A DNA stretch of 24,768 nt from an uncultured bacterium (GTDB lineage Bacteria > Patescibacteriota > Minisyncoccia > Moranbacterales > GWC2-37-73). The stretch covers positions 1-24,768 of the forward strand of contig CAIJXA010000019.1 in assembly GCA_903824515.1 (NCBI GenBank), written 5' to 3'. Positions 15,597 to 23,480 of this stretch are shown here, piece by piece. The notes under the pieces are model-generated. The model was not told where the DNA came from and made no database searches. It was given only the letters and a program-made list of their open reading frames with translations. Numbering within the stretch: position 1 is the stretch's first letter; each line of letters begins with the position of its first letter. Position numbers and translations under genes: made by a program.

Positions 15597-16733
15597 ATGC
15601 ACAATAAACAAGATTTACTTTTTCTAATTTTTGCTGCTAGCTTTGTTTTTTTACTGGCTGTTTTTGCATATTTGTTGCATTTTTATCCGGGAGCATTTAA
15701 AACCAGCGCTATGATTGGTCAGGTCAATTTGGTTGGGTCTCAGCAGGAAATTACAATAAATTTTTCATTTCCGGTTATTCTTTCGACAATTGAGAAGAAT
15801 ATCACTATTTATCCTAAAGTTGATATTTCAACTAGTTGGACCAATAGCAATCGAACTTTGAAGATAATGCCAAAAAAATCCTGGGATGCGCAAACAAACT
15901 ACAAAATTTCAATCACCGGTGCTAGGAATATTTTTTATTTGAAATTTAATCAGGAATTATCTTTCACGACTCAACCTTATCCGAAAATAAAAGCCCTTGT
16001 GCCAATTGAAGGAGAAAAAAATATTGCTGTGGATATTGAAGATCCGATTGTTGTTAGTTTTGACAGCTCCCTGGAAAATTATAGTGTCAAATTTGAGGTT
16101 AGTCCTTTTACTCAGTTGCAGTCGCAACTCAATGATGATAAAACGAATATAAAATTATTAGCAAAAAATAATTTTGATTGGAAAACTAAATATCAAATTG
16201 GAGTTTTTTTGAAAAATGTCAGACAGGCTGATGATCAATATGTGAAAGTTGGCCAAACATCATTTGAAACAGCTGCTCTGCCGCAACCAACGCAGTGGGG
16301 CAGTGATCCGGAAGCATTATTAACCCAGTCCAAGGAGTATACCAAGCCAACAGTTAGTGTCGGAAAATATATTGATGTCAATTTGAAACATCAGGTCATG
16401 GTTATTTTTGAAGACGGAAAGGCACTTGACGCCTATCGAATTTCTTCAGGAAAAAAGGGACTTGAAACCCCGGAGGGACAATTTAAAATTGAAAACAAAA
16501 GTCCGCGTGCTTGGTCGGCAAAGTACGGACTCTTTATGCCAAATTGGATGGCAATTCTTTCCACTGGTGAAGTTGGCATTCATGAACTGCCAGTTTGGCC
16601 TGGAGGCTTCCAGGAAGGCGCCAATCATCTTGGGGTGCCTGTTTCGCATGGATGCATCAGATTAGGGAGCGAGCCAGCCAAGCGTGTCTACGCCTGGGCT
16701 GAAATTGGCACAAAGGTGGTTGTGCATCAATAG
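15597..16733 (+). CDS. L,D-transpeptidase (YkuD domain) with Ig-like domains
   Basis: L,D-transpeptidases make 3-3 crosslinks in peptidoglycan or attach proteins to it, using a catalytic Cys. The 378-residue product has a signal anchor (about 7-28), two Big_5-like beta domains (about 35-120 and 125-220) with the phrase ITINFSFPVILS and IVVSFDSSLENY, then the YkuD domain from KYIDVNLKHQVMVI to the end. The active-site motif is VPVSHGCIRLG (H351, C353), preceded by GIHELP. The start has a good SD (AGGAGA). It follows the glycoside hydrolase by 15 bases. It is likely to act on the outer face of the membrane. Confidence 0.95.
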   Translation: MHNKQDLLFLIFAASFVFLLAVFAYLLHFYPGAFKTSAMIGQVNLVGSQQEITINFSFPVILSTIEKNITIYPKVDISTSWTNSNRTLKIMPKKSWDAQTNYKISITGARNIFYLKFNQELSFTTQPYPKIKALVPIEGEKNIAVDIEDPIVVSFDSSLENYSVKFEVSPFTQLQSQLNDDKTNIKLLAKNNFDWKTKYQIGVFLKNVRQADDQYVKVGQTSFETAALPQPTQWGSDPEALLTQSKEYTKPTVSVGKYIDVNLKHQVMVIFEDGKALDAYRISSGKKGLETPEGQFKIENKSPRAWSAKYGLFMPNWMAILSTGEVGIHELPVWPGGFQEGANHLGVPVSHGCIRLGSEPAKRVYAWAEIGTKVVVHQ

Positions 16734-16791
16734 GGTAATTCGCGGGTATTTTTATAAAAGCAGTTGGTTTTTTTTGCGATTTTGCTGCAAG

Positions 16792-16819
16792 TTGCAGGCT
16801 AGGCTAGTTGTGATAAAAT
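16792..16819 (+). promoter_or_regulatory. Possible promoter for the Ser-rich surface protein
   Basis: TTGCAG (16792-16797) and TAAAAT (16814-16819) with a 16-base spacer. Start of transcription would be near 16826, about 115 bases before the ATG. Weak evidence in AT-rich DNA. Confidence 0.3.
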
Positions 16820-16940
16820 ATATAAGTAGGTTGGTAAAACAAAAACTGAGATTGTTGTGTTTTTTTGAAAATTTTAATAAGTAGCATTGTCATTAATAAC
16901 GTTTAGATAAGTTTCGATTTGATTTCGTAAGAAAAATAAA

Positions 16941-18596
16941 ATGAAAAAAAATAAACAAAAACTTATTTTTTTCATCGGGATAATATTAATTTTTGGGGTT
17001 GTTTTTTCGGCTGGAAATTTTTTGAAAGCGCAGGTGCTTAATTTTCAGCCAGCCGCTTGCGGAACAGCTCAGGGCAAGGCATATGTCAGCGAGCCAACCA
17101 GCGAATTATGCAAATCCCCAAGCGAGATAACGGGGACAATTCAAAAAATCTCTGGTTTTTGGAAATGGACTTGCATGGAAACGCAAATGCAGACAATTGT
17201 AGCTTGCACGGCTATAGTGAAAAGTCAGACCTTGGCTGTTGGAACAGTAAGCTCTTCAACAAGTGTGACAAATAATGGAGCTAGCTCTATCAGTGTTTCT
17301 GGTTCGATTAGTGGAACTGGATCAACCTCCTCAACATCTTCCTCCTCAACTTCAGCTTCATCTTCTTCTCCATCAACTTCTATTTCAACATCATCATTAA
17401 ATTCAAATACCGGTTCTGCTACAAGTGTTCCTAATGTTTCAAGCTCTCTGAGCTCAACAAATACTAGCACTGTTAAGCTTAGTGGTAGAATTACAAGCCC
17501 CAGTAACGGTCAAGTTAACACATTAGGCTCTCTTTCATTTGGCGCCTCAACAACTGGCGCTTTGAAAGTTGAATTTAGTGTAACGAGAGAAGGTGCGAGC
17601 AGCTCTTTGTATCTTGGTAGTGCTAGCAAAATTTCTGAAAATGTTTGGAAACTGGATAAAAGCGGTTTGGAATCTTTGCCTAATGGTGCCTATAAAGTTG
17701 TAGCTAAAATAAGTAGTCAAGATGGTAGCATCAGTAGTGACCCAATTTCTTTTCAGATAGCTATTCCAATTGCAACAGCTGCGACTGCGATCGTGGCTGA
17801 AAATAGTCAAAATGAAAGCTTGAAAGAAACTACCACTGAGGCAGTTTCCAGTGAAAAACAAAATATTGCAAAAGAGCAGGTGGCCTCAATTGATGCCGCA
17901 GCTCAACAGCTCGCAGGGGTTGATTCAGATGGAGATGGACTCACTGACCAAGAGGAAATCAGAATTGGCACAGATCCGAAAAATCCTGACACTGACGGCG
18001 ATGGTTATTTGGATGGCGATGAAATTAAAAATGGTTTTGATCCATTGAAAGCTTCGCAGGGGAAAGGAACAAAAAGTGATAAAATTATGTTTCAAAGCCC
18101 GAAAGACAAGGGCGCAGTTGATGCTAGCTATAAGGTTGATTCTGTGGTTGCCCTAAGCAGTGGCAATCCAGATGTTAGCAGTCAGCCACAAAAGATAAAG
18201 TTGAGAGGCAAAGGCTTGCCAAATTCTTTTGTGACAATATATATTTACAGTAATGATCCAATTATTGTTACGATGAAAACTAATGCTAACGGCGATTGGG
18301 AGTATGTTTTAGACAAAAATTTGGAAGATGGAAATCATGAGGCCTATGTTGCCGTCACAGATAACACGGGGAAAATAACAGCCAAAAGCGAGCCGCTTTT
18401 TTTCGTCAAAACTGCGCAGGCAATCGAAATGACCGCTCCAGAAGAAACGGCTGGAAAAGTGATTCCACAAAATCAATCACCAATGGAGCGCTCTCAAAAC
18501 AATTTCTGGGTTGTTTCTTTGATAATCATTGTGTTTTGTGTCGGGGTTGCAATTTTAGTGATTGCGGTAATTTCAAAAAATAAGACAAATTATTAA
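16941..18596 (+). CDS. Surface protein with Ser-rich linker and calcium-binding type 3 repeats
   Basis: The 551-residue protein has an N-terminal signal segment (about 7-30) and a Cys-rich module (about 39-92: ACGTAQGKAYVSEP, GFWKWTCME, VACTA). A Ser/Thr linker follows (about 98-180), then an Ig-like domain (180-275). Thrombospondin type 3-like repeats come next (about 326-370: DSDGDGLTDQEE, GTDPKNPDTDGDGYLDGDE), which bind calcium in other proteins. A second Ig-like domain (about 410-495) precedes a C-terminal membrane helix (about 520-545) with a short basic tail. There is no LPxTG motif, so it is anchored by the helix. It overlaps the histidine kinase start by one base (TAATG), which suggests coupled translation and perhaps a sensory partnership. 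Function is otherwise unknown. Confidence 0.88.
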   Translation: MKKNKQKLIFFIGIILIFGVVFSAGNFLKAQVLNFQPAACGTAQGKAYVSEPTSELCKSPSEITGTIQKISGFWKWTCMETQMQTIVACTAIVKSQTLAVGTVSSSTSVTNNGASSISVSGSISGTGSTSSTSSSSTSASSSSPSTSISTSSLNSNTGSATSVPNVSSSLSSTNTSTVKLSGRITSPSNGQVNTLGSLSFGASTTGALKVEFSVTREGASSSLYLGSASKISENVWKLDKSGLESLPNGAYKVVAKISSQDGSISSDPISFQIAIPIATAATAIVAENSQNESLKETTTEAVSSEKQNIAKEQVASIDAAAQQLAGVDSDGDGLTDQEEIRIGTDPKNPDTDGDGYLDGDEIKNGFDPLKASQGKGTKSDKIMFQSPKDKGAVDASYKVDSVVALSSGNPDVSSQPQKIKLRGKGLPNSFVTIYIYSNDPIIVTMKTNANGDWEYVLDKNLEDGNHEAYVAVTDNTGKITAKSEPLFFVKTAQAIEMTAPEETAGKVIPQNQSPMERSQNNFWVVSLIIIVFCVGVAILVIAVISKNKTNY

Positions 18597-19939
18597 TGAA
18601 AAATTTTACTGCTAAAATTAAATTAGTTTTTGGAAAAAAAAACACGGTTGTCTATTCAACTTTTTTGATTGTTTGTATCATTGGAATAATTTTTTTTAAT
18701 ACCTATTATTCTTTGCAAAAATTTCAGCAATCAAAAGACGCTTTATTGCAAAAGAAGGCCGTTTTAACTGAGGATATTTTTCAGCATGTGGTAGCGCTAT
18801 ACATTGAAAATCCTCAAAATCTTCAAAACATTTTAGAAAAAATAAAAGCAACTGATGCTGAAATATTAGGAATGTCAGTAGCGGTGCCGGCTAGCGATCA
18901 GCAATCTTTTTTGGTTATAGCTGATGCGGACAAAGAAAATATTGGAAAAGCACAAGATTATGTTTTTAATGCAATGGCTTGGCAGGCAAAAAAAACTGGA
19001 GTGGCCTTTTTGGACAATAGAGATGGGACACGATTTTGGACAATTATAAAGCCAGTGTTAGATGAGAAAGAAAATAAAATAGCTTTAGTCAAATTGGAAT
19101 TATCCCTGGCTGATGCGGATGCTTTCGCAAAAGATGCCATCACGAGGGTTTATTTGGTGGCGGCGGTTTCAATGTTGCTTGTTTTACTCCTGGTGAGCAA
19201 TCATGCCAGACTTTTTCTTTATGTTGCAAAAGCGGCTCATTTGGAAGAAATTGATAAGATGAAAGATGATTTTATTTCAATGGCAAGTCATGAGCTCAAG
19301 AGTCCACTGACTGCACTTCGGGGCTATTTGGAGCTTATGACCGACGGCTCCGTAGTTAGCGCCAAAGAACAAAAACATTATTTAGAAAATATGGGGTTGT
19401 CGGTTCTGCGATTGAACAATTTGGTTGAGGATTTGTTGGATGTTTCGCGTATTGAGCAAAATAGGATTCCAATTAAAAACGAGAGTGTTCAAATTCAGGC
19501 TGCAGCGTCGCAGCTTATCGATGAAATGAAAATTAGCGCAAGCAATAAAAATTTGGAATTAAATAACCAGATTGAGGTGCTTCCTACTGCTTATTGCGAC
19601 CTGGAACGAGTGAAGCAGATTGTGGTTAATTTACTTAGCAATGCAATAAAATACACCCAAAAAGGTTCAGTGAAAATCACCGGCAGATTTGATGATAAGT
19701 TTATTTATTTGATTTTTGCTGACACTGGAATCGGTATGTCAGCCGAACAAGTCAAGAATTTGTTTGGAAAGTTTTATCGAATTACAAACGATAAGACAAA
19801 AAATATTTCAGGAACCGGTTTGGGACTTTGGATCTCACGACAGCTTGCCAGAAAAATGAGAGGTGATATTTTGGTTGAAAGTATGGAGGGGGTTGGTTCT
19901 CGTTTTACTTTAAAAATACCAAGAACAGAAAAAAGTTAA
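18596..19939 (+). CDS. Membrane sensor histidine kinase, no adjacent response regulator
   Basis: The 447-residue protein has two membrane helices (about 18-36 and 183-203) flanking an extracellular sensor region of about 145 residues. It then has HisKA with DFISMASHELKSPLTALRGY (phospho-acceptor H232) and a HATPase domain with NLLSNAIKYT (N box), DTGIGM (G1), FGKFYRI (F box) and GTGLGLWISRQL (G2). All motifs needed for kinase activity are intact. No response regulator gene is in the window, so its partner is encoded elsewhere. Its ATG overlaps the stop of the preceding surface protein, so both are made together, and the surface protein could modulate the sensor; that is an inference. Confidence 0.95.
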   Translation: MKNFTAKIKLVFGKKNTVVYSTFLIVCIIGIIFFNTYYSLQKFQQSKDALLQKKAVLTEDIFQHVVALYIENPQNLQNILEKIKATDAEILGMSVAVPASDQQSFLVIADADKENIGKAQDYVFNAMAWQAKKTGVAFLDNRDGTRFWTIIKPVLDEKENKIALVKLELSLADADAFAKDAITRVYLVAAVSMLLVLLLVSNHARLFLYVAKAAHLEEIDKMKDDFISMASHELKSPLTALRGYLELMTDGSVVSAKEQKHYLENMGLSVLRLNNLVEDLLDVSRIEQNRIPIKNESVQIQAAASQLIDEMKISASNKNLELNNQIEVLPTAYCDLERVKQIVVNLLSNAIKYTQKGSVKITGRFDDKFIYLIFADTGIGMSAEQVKNLFGKFYRITNDKTKNISGTGLGLWISRQLARKMRGDILVESMEGVGSRFTLKIPRTEKS

Positions 19940-19954
19940 ATTATGTATAAAAGG

Positions 19955-19981
19955 GCATTTTCTCTGATGCAGAGGAAATGC
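19955..19981 (+). promoter_or_regulatory. Hairpin that sequesters the SD and first start codon of the HAD gene
   Basis: GCATTTTCTCT (19955-19965) pairs with AGAGGAAATGC (19971-19981), one T-G wobble, around a five-base loop. The right arm contains both AGAGG and the ATG at 19978. No T-run follows, so it is not a terminator. Confidence 0.6.
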
Positions 19982-20721
19982 TTCGAATAAATAAATTCAT
20001 TATGCTTAAAGGAAAAAAAATTGCAATTTTCGATATTGATGGCACAATTTTTCGCAAAAATCTTCAGTTTGAACTTATCAATGAACTTTCTTGGATGAAC
20101 ATTTTTCCTCGCAAAGTTCGTGATCAAATTGTTGCGCTATACACCAGTTGGCTTGAGCACCAGGGAACTTATGAACAATATCGTCAAGGGCTGGTTGCCT
20201 TGTATGAGAAATATATTCGTGGTTGCAAGGTGCAAGATGTTGAACGGGCCAGTAAGCTTGTCGTGTCATTTCATCAAAATAGGACTTATGTTTTTGCTGA
20301 AAAGCTGATTGCTAAACTTCGGCAGGAGGGTTATCATTTAATTGCAATCTCTGGCTCGCCGGTTGAGGTGGTGCAAGAATTTGACAGGTCTCATTTGCAG
20401 TTTGATGCTGTTTTTGGCAGTGTGTATAAGCACAGCAATAAGGGCATTTACACTGGAGAAAGTGTCTATGAACCTGTGAAAAATAAAGGGACTTTGCTCA
20501 AGCAATATGTCTATGAACACGGTTTAACACTGGAAGGTTCTTATGGAATGGGAGACACAGAATCTGATGCGAGCTTTCTTGAGCTGGTTGAAAATCCAAT
20601 TGCCTTTAATCCTAATGATAATTTAAAACAAGTAGCTCAGGAAAAAGGTTGGAAGATTGTAGTAGAAAAAAAAGATGTTATCTATGATATGACGCAGTGC
20701 ATGAATGCAAATTTGCTTTGA
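19978..20721 (+). CDS. HAD-superfamily phosphatase, subfamily IB (SerB-like fold)
   Basis: The 247-residue protein has the four HAD motifs: FDIDGT (nucleophile D19 and acid/base D21), AISGSP (motif II Ser), KNKG (motif III Lys) and GMGDTESD (motif IV). The helical cap lies between motifs I and II (about 30-105), the arrangement of subfamily IB enzymes such as phosphoserine phosphatase and related lipid phosphatases. The substrate is unknown; the window gives no serine pathway genes. The start at 19978 has an SD only two bases away and is buried in a hairpin; an ATG at 20002 (MLKGKKIAIF) would also give a complete enzyme and may be the true start. Confidence 0.88.
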   Translation: MLRINKFIMLKGKKIAIFDIDGTIFRKNLQFELINELSWMNIFPRKVRDQIVALYTSWLEHQGTYEQYRQGLVALYEKYIRGCKVQDVERASKLVVSFHQNRTYVFAEKLIAKLRQEGYHLIAISGSPVEVVQEFDRSHLQFDAVFGSVYKHSNKGIYTGESVYEPVKNKGTLLKQYVYEHGLTLEGSYGMGDTESDASFLELVENPIAFNPNDNLKQVAQEKGWKIVVEKKDVIYDMTQCMNANLL

Positions 20722-20747
20722 AGCATGGAGCAGTGGCAACTTATTAG

Positions 20748-20775
20748 TCCGCCAATTGGCGGATTTGCTTCTTAG
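20748..20775 (+). terminator. Terminator after the HAD gene
   Basis: TCCGCC-AATT-GGCGGA (20748-20763) followed by TTTGCTTCTT. The T-run is interrupted, so efficiency is uncertain. Confidence 0.65.
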
Positions 20776-20888
20776 TTTTTCAGGTGATACGAATCATTGA
20801 AATAAGTTTCTAATTATAATTATTTAAATTATTATGCAGCAAGCAAGGCAGCTTTAATGGGTTGCTAAAATTAGTTGCAAAAAAATAA

Positions 20889-21074
20889 ATGAGTTCAACA
20901 TCACTCACATTGACAATATTTATCTTTTTAATCTTGTATGTTGCCTTCAAATTTTTGACCCAATCACTGGCTGATTTTTTGGACAAAGGGGCAAAGAGTA
21001 CTTTGTGGATTTGGCTACCTTTTGTGGCGCTAAATCGTTTACTTAAGCAATTTAATGAAAAATATAAGAAATAG
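20889..21074 (+). CDS. Small membrane protein, 61 aa
   Basis: A 61-residue product with one hydrophobic helix (about 6-24, LTLTIFIFLILYVAF), an amphipathic middle with TQSLADFLDKGAK, a second hydrophobic patch WIWLPFVALNRLL and a basic end NEKYKK. The pattern is that of a real small membrane protein rather than random coding, but no family is recognised, no SD is visible, and the antisense frame is open too. It stands alone between a terminator and a decayed transposase. Confidence 0.4.
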   Translation: MSSTSLTLTIFIFLILYVAFKFLTQSLADFLDKGAKSTLWIWLPFVALNRLLKQFNEKYKK

Positions 21075-21167
21075 ATTGTTGTTTTTGTTTCGCTGATAAA
21101 GATTAGCAAAGCAAAATACAGAATTCTTCTCTGCTTGAGGTGAATTATGATGACAGAAAAAATAGAT

Positions 21168-21201
21168 CTTAGTCAATTTTAAAAATTCTAAATTGACTAA
21201 G
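21168..21201. repeat. Perfect 12-bp inverted repeat in front of the transposase remnant
   Basis: CTTAGTCAATTT (21168-21179) and AAATTGACTAAG (21190-21201) flank a 10-base loop. The left arm covers the last codons of an 11-codon ORF (ATG 21147, preceded by GAGGTG). The place next to a REP-type transposase suggests a REP-like palindrome or a transposon end. Confidence 0.7.
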
Positions 21202-21836
21202 CTTGGTCAGCTTGTAAAGTCAGAGTCCTCCAGGGCTCTGTTTAACTATTTAAAACTAGTGCAGGATACCCAGGATTTCAGACGTTTCCTTGATTCAATA
21301 GGTGACTTTAATTCGTTAATACTCAAGGAGGAAGGGGATTTTTTGAAAAGAAATTTCGGAAAAGAATTCCGAAATCGTATTTCAAATAAGCCACTGGTTG
21401 AAATTGTTTGCTATTGCTTAAATCCAAATCATTTTCATTTCATTCTGAAGTAATTGCAGGATGGCGGCATTGTATCCTTCATGCAAAAAATTGGCACAGG
21501 TTACACTAGTTACTTCAATATCAAGCAAAAGCGTTCAGGCGCATTATTTCAGGGAAAATTCAATGCAATCCACGTGGATTCAAGTGACTATCTTTTGTAT
21601 TTGTCTGCCTATATAAATTTGAATAATTTTATTCATAATCCATCGGAGAAGAACTCCGAAAATGGCTATGCTTAAGTTTTCTTGAATATATTTCAGACAA
21701 GAACATTTCTCAGTTCAGGGGCAATATTATGCTCAGTTAGTTTTCCAATAGCGAAGATTATAAGAAATTTGCTGAACAAAATGCATTATATATGAAAGAA
21801 AAAATGAATTTAGGCGTGTATCTTCTTGAGGAATAA
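21193..21836 (+). pseudogene. Decayed REP-associated (Y1/HUH, IS200-like) transposase
   Basis: Y1 transposases of the REP-associated type nick single-stranded DNA with a tyrosine, coordinated by an HUH motif. The frame contains DTQDFRRFLDS, then VEIVCYCLNPNHFHFILK, which includes HFH, the HUH motif. A TAA stop (21451) follows where a Gln is expected, then LQDGGIVSFMQKIGTGYTSYFN with the candidate tyrosine region and SGALFQGKFNAIHV. A stop at 21673 and a frameshift nearby lead to LEYISDKNISQFRGNIMLS, a second Gln-to-TAG stop (21738) and SEDYKKFAEQNALYM, ending at 21836. The usual N-terminus with YHIYNRG is missing; the apparent TTG start is arbitrary. At least three lesions make it inactive. 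Confidence 0.85.
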
Positions 21837-21868
21837 TTCGGAGAGGAACTCTGGAAATTTTTCGCAAC

Positions 21869-21896
21869 AAAAAAATCCGCCTCAGGCGGATTTTTT
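21869..21896. terminator. Bidirectional terminator between the transposase remnant and rplT
   Basis: ATCCGCC-TCA-GGCGGAT with A-run before and T-run after, so it works on both strands. On the minus strand it ends the infC-rpmI-rplT transcript. Confidence 0.9.
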
Positions 21897-21913
21897 GAAA
21901 GTTTTTTTAAAAA

Positions 21914-22261
21914 CTACTTCTTGACATTTTCAACCAATTTTTGAAAGATGGCTGGATTTTCCACGGCCATTTGAGAAAGCACTTTCCGGTCGATTTCAAT
22001 GTTTTTGGTTTTCAGCATTGCAATGAAATTGCTGTAGGTAAGCTCAAGTAAACGAACAGCGTTGTTGAGTCGGATGATCCAAAGTCGGCGATTGGTTCGT
22101 TTTTTGGCTCGGCGATCTCGGTGAGCATATTTTCCTGCCTTCATTACTGCTTCTTTGGCAGCAACATAATTTTTACTTCTTCTCCAACGAAATCCTTTCG
22201 CCATTTCAAGCACGTTCTTTCGTCTTTTTGATGCAGCCACGCCGCGTTTTACTCGTCCCAT
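21914..22261 (-). CDS. rplT: Large ribosomal subunit protein L20
   Basis: L20 binds 23S rRNA early in assembly of the large subunit. The 115-residue product has the full family pattern: MGRVKRGVAASKRRKNVLEMAKGF at the start (broken here as VKRGVAASKRRK and VLEMAKGF), the basic helix RRAKKRTNRRLWIIRLN, and a C-terminal domain with YSNFIAML and LSQMAVENP. Length matches the family. It is last in infC-rpmI-rplT, the conserved order. In many bacteria L20 represses this operon by binding a leader RNA; I see no proof of that here. No SD precedes the ATG. Confidence 0.98.
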   Translation of the reverse strand: MGRVKRGVAASKRRKNVLEMAKGFRWRRSKNYVAAKEAVMKAGKYAHRDRRAKKRTNRRLWIIRLNNAVRLLELTYSNFIAMLKTKNIEIDRKVLSQMAVENPAIFQKLVENVKK

Positions 22262-22368
22262 ATATTTTTACTGATTTCACACGGATCATTAACGGATTTC
22301 CACGAATCACGGATATTGGTGATCGGTGCCTATCAGTTTCTTATCAGTGCCTATCTGTTAATTATAAT
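22262..22368. repeat. rpmI-rplT spacer made of short degenerate repeats
   Basis: Within 107 bases, ACGGAT occurs three times (22279-22315) and CTATCAGT / TTATCAGT / CTATCTGT occur in a row (22330-22358). It reads like filler built by duplication, and puts rplT without an SD 107 bases behind rpmI. Confidence 0.6.
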
Positions 22369-22575
22369 TTATTTGCCGATCGCATAGGGAAGGGCGGCTA
22401 CGATGTTTTTCTCATCAGTTGAAAACATTCGTTGATCCTTTTTTTTGGCTCGTCCGACTGCACCGGTTTCTTTTGAGTTATAGTGATTTTGTCCAGTTGA
22501 CCTTCTGAGAACTTTTTTGTTCTTGGTTATTTTGACCTTTTTCACAACTGACTTATTGGTCTTCATCTTGGGCAT
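22369..22575 (-). CDS. rpmI: Large ribosomal subunit protein L35
   Basis: L35 is a small basic protein of the large ribosomal subunit. The 68-residue product has the family pattern MPKMKTNKSVVKKVKIT at the N-terminus, a basic middle (KVLRRSTGQNHYN) and KKKDQRMFST near the end. It is slightly longer than the common 64-66 residues. The start is preceded by GAGAAG, which touches the last unit of an octamer-repeat hairpin that could hide it. Order and strand match infC-rpmI-rplT. Confidence 0.96.
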   Translation of the reverse strand: MPKMKTNKSVVKKVKITKNKKVLRRSTGQNHYNSKETGAVGRAKKKDQRMFSTDEKNIVAALPYAIGK

Positions 22576-22582
22576 AATCTTC

Positions 22583-22657
22583 TCATATTGTCATATTGTC
22601 ATATTGTCATATTGTTGAATTATTTTCAGCAATATAGCAATATAGCAATATAGCAAT
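22583..22657. repeat. Two facing octamer tandem arrays forming a long hairpin before rpmI
   Basis: TCATATTG occurs four times without gaps (22583-22614) and CAATATAG three and a half times (22630-22657). The arrays are near-complementary: in the mRNA (minus) orientation CTATATTG faces CAATATGA with seven of eight positions paired, counting one G-U; on the plus strand the last two positions pair less well. The hairpin abuts the GAGAAG before the rpmI start. Confidence 0.9.
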
Positions 22658-22722
22658 GCTTATTATAATTTATTTTACTTCTCTAAATTAAGTTAATCTT
22701 TGTTAATCTTGTTCTTAAGCTC

Positions 22723-23280
22723 TTATTCCACCGTTTCCGTTGGCGCTATGGTAACATTGAAACCGCCGGGAAATCTTTTGATTGGGTCTTCAATTTTGTG
22801 GGGTACTTTGATGCTCGCCAAGAAATCTTGCAAATTTTTTCTGGCCAAATCTTGATGAGCTTTTTCGCGTCCTTTCAAAACAATGTCAATCTTCACCTTA
22901 TCTCCTTGCTTGATGAATTTTTCAGATTGGGTTTTCTTGAAATCAAGATCATGACTGTCAGTTCGCAGGCCAATTCGCACCCCTTTGATTTCAACTTTTT
23001 TCTGCTTGGCTTTGGCAACTCTAATTTGTTTTGATTGTTGATAAAGATGTTTGCCATAGTCCATGATTCTGCAAACTGGAGGATTGGCCTTGGGCGAAAC
23101 TTCAACCAGGTCAAGCAGTTGCTCTTTGGCAAGTAGCAGCGCTTCGCTAGTCAGAATCTCGCCGATTTGAATTCCAGTTTCATCAATCAAAAAAACCTTC
23201 GGAATTCTGATGGCCTCATTGATGCGCATTTGGGCTGGACCGTTTTGTTGCTTTGGTTTAAAGCGAAATCTTTTTCTAAT
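22723..23280 (-). CDS. infC: Translation initiation factor IF-3 with AUU start
   Basis: IF-3 binds the small subunit and checks start-codon pairing. From the first ATG (23229) the protein lacks the usual N-terminal arm. Reading upstream in the same frame gives ATT at 23280 and RKRFRFKPKQQNGPAQ before MRINEAIRIP, with a TGA four codons further up and no ATG, GTG or TTG between. IF-3 genes are known to start with AUU in other bacteria, where IF-3 represses its own message through that codon. The core motifs are present: VFLIDETGIQIGE, NPPVCRIMDYGKHLYQ, IGLRTDSHDL, IVLKGREKAH and KRFPGGFNVTIAP. The full length would be 185 residues. No SD is seen. Confidence 0.93.
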   Translation of the reverse strand: MRKRFRFKPKQQNGPAQMRINEAIRIPKVFLIDETGIQIGEILTSEALLLAKEQLLDLVEVSPKANPPVCRIMDYGKHLYQQSKQIRVAKAKQKKVEIKGVRIGLRTDSHDLDFKKTQSEKFIKQGDKVKIDIVLKGREKAHQDLARKNLQDFLASIKVPHKIEDPIKRFPGGFNVTIAPTETVE

Positions 23281-23480
23281 AGCTGTGTGAAATCATTTTG
23301 GCATTCTTATTAGAAGAATGTCGCGTGATTTTCTGGGTTTTATTTAATAAATACTGACTGTAATCAAGATACAAGAAGCAAGCAATATTTAATAATCAAA
23401 ATTCAAAATCAAAAATTTTTGACATTGGAATTTGATTATTGTTTGGTTATTGTTTCTTGTAATTTGGTTATTTCCTAGTG
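23281..23480. other. infC leader and AT-rich filler after tmRNA
   Basis: A hairpin with arms CATTCTT / AAGAATG (23302-23320) lies about 20 bases before the infC start. Further up, AATAATCAAAATTC (23391-23404) faces GAATTTGATTATT (23428-23440) as an inverted repeat. Similar TTTGATTATTG and TTTGGTTATTGT strings recur on the other side of tmRNA near 24040-24080. No gene is visible. Confidence 0.5.

Noticed and set aside
20810..21109. Antisense 99-aa open frame over the small membrane protein
   Set aside because: Low-complexity composition and no SD; the plus-strand frame has the more protein-like pattern, though neither is certain.
21451..21740. Alternative genetic code reading TAA and TAG as Gln
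   Set aside because: All intact genes in the window use TAA, TAG or TGA as normal stops, and the transposase also has a frameshift and lost N-terminus.
22583..22657. CRISPR-like array
   Set aside because: Units are eight bases with no spacers; it is a simple tandem repeat.
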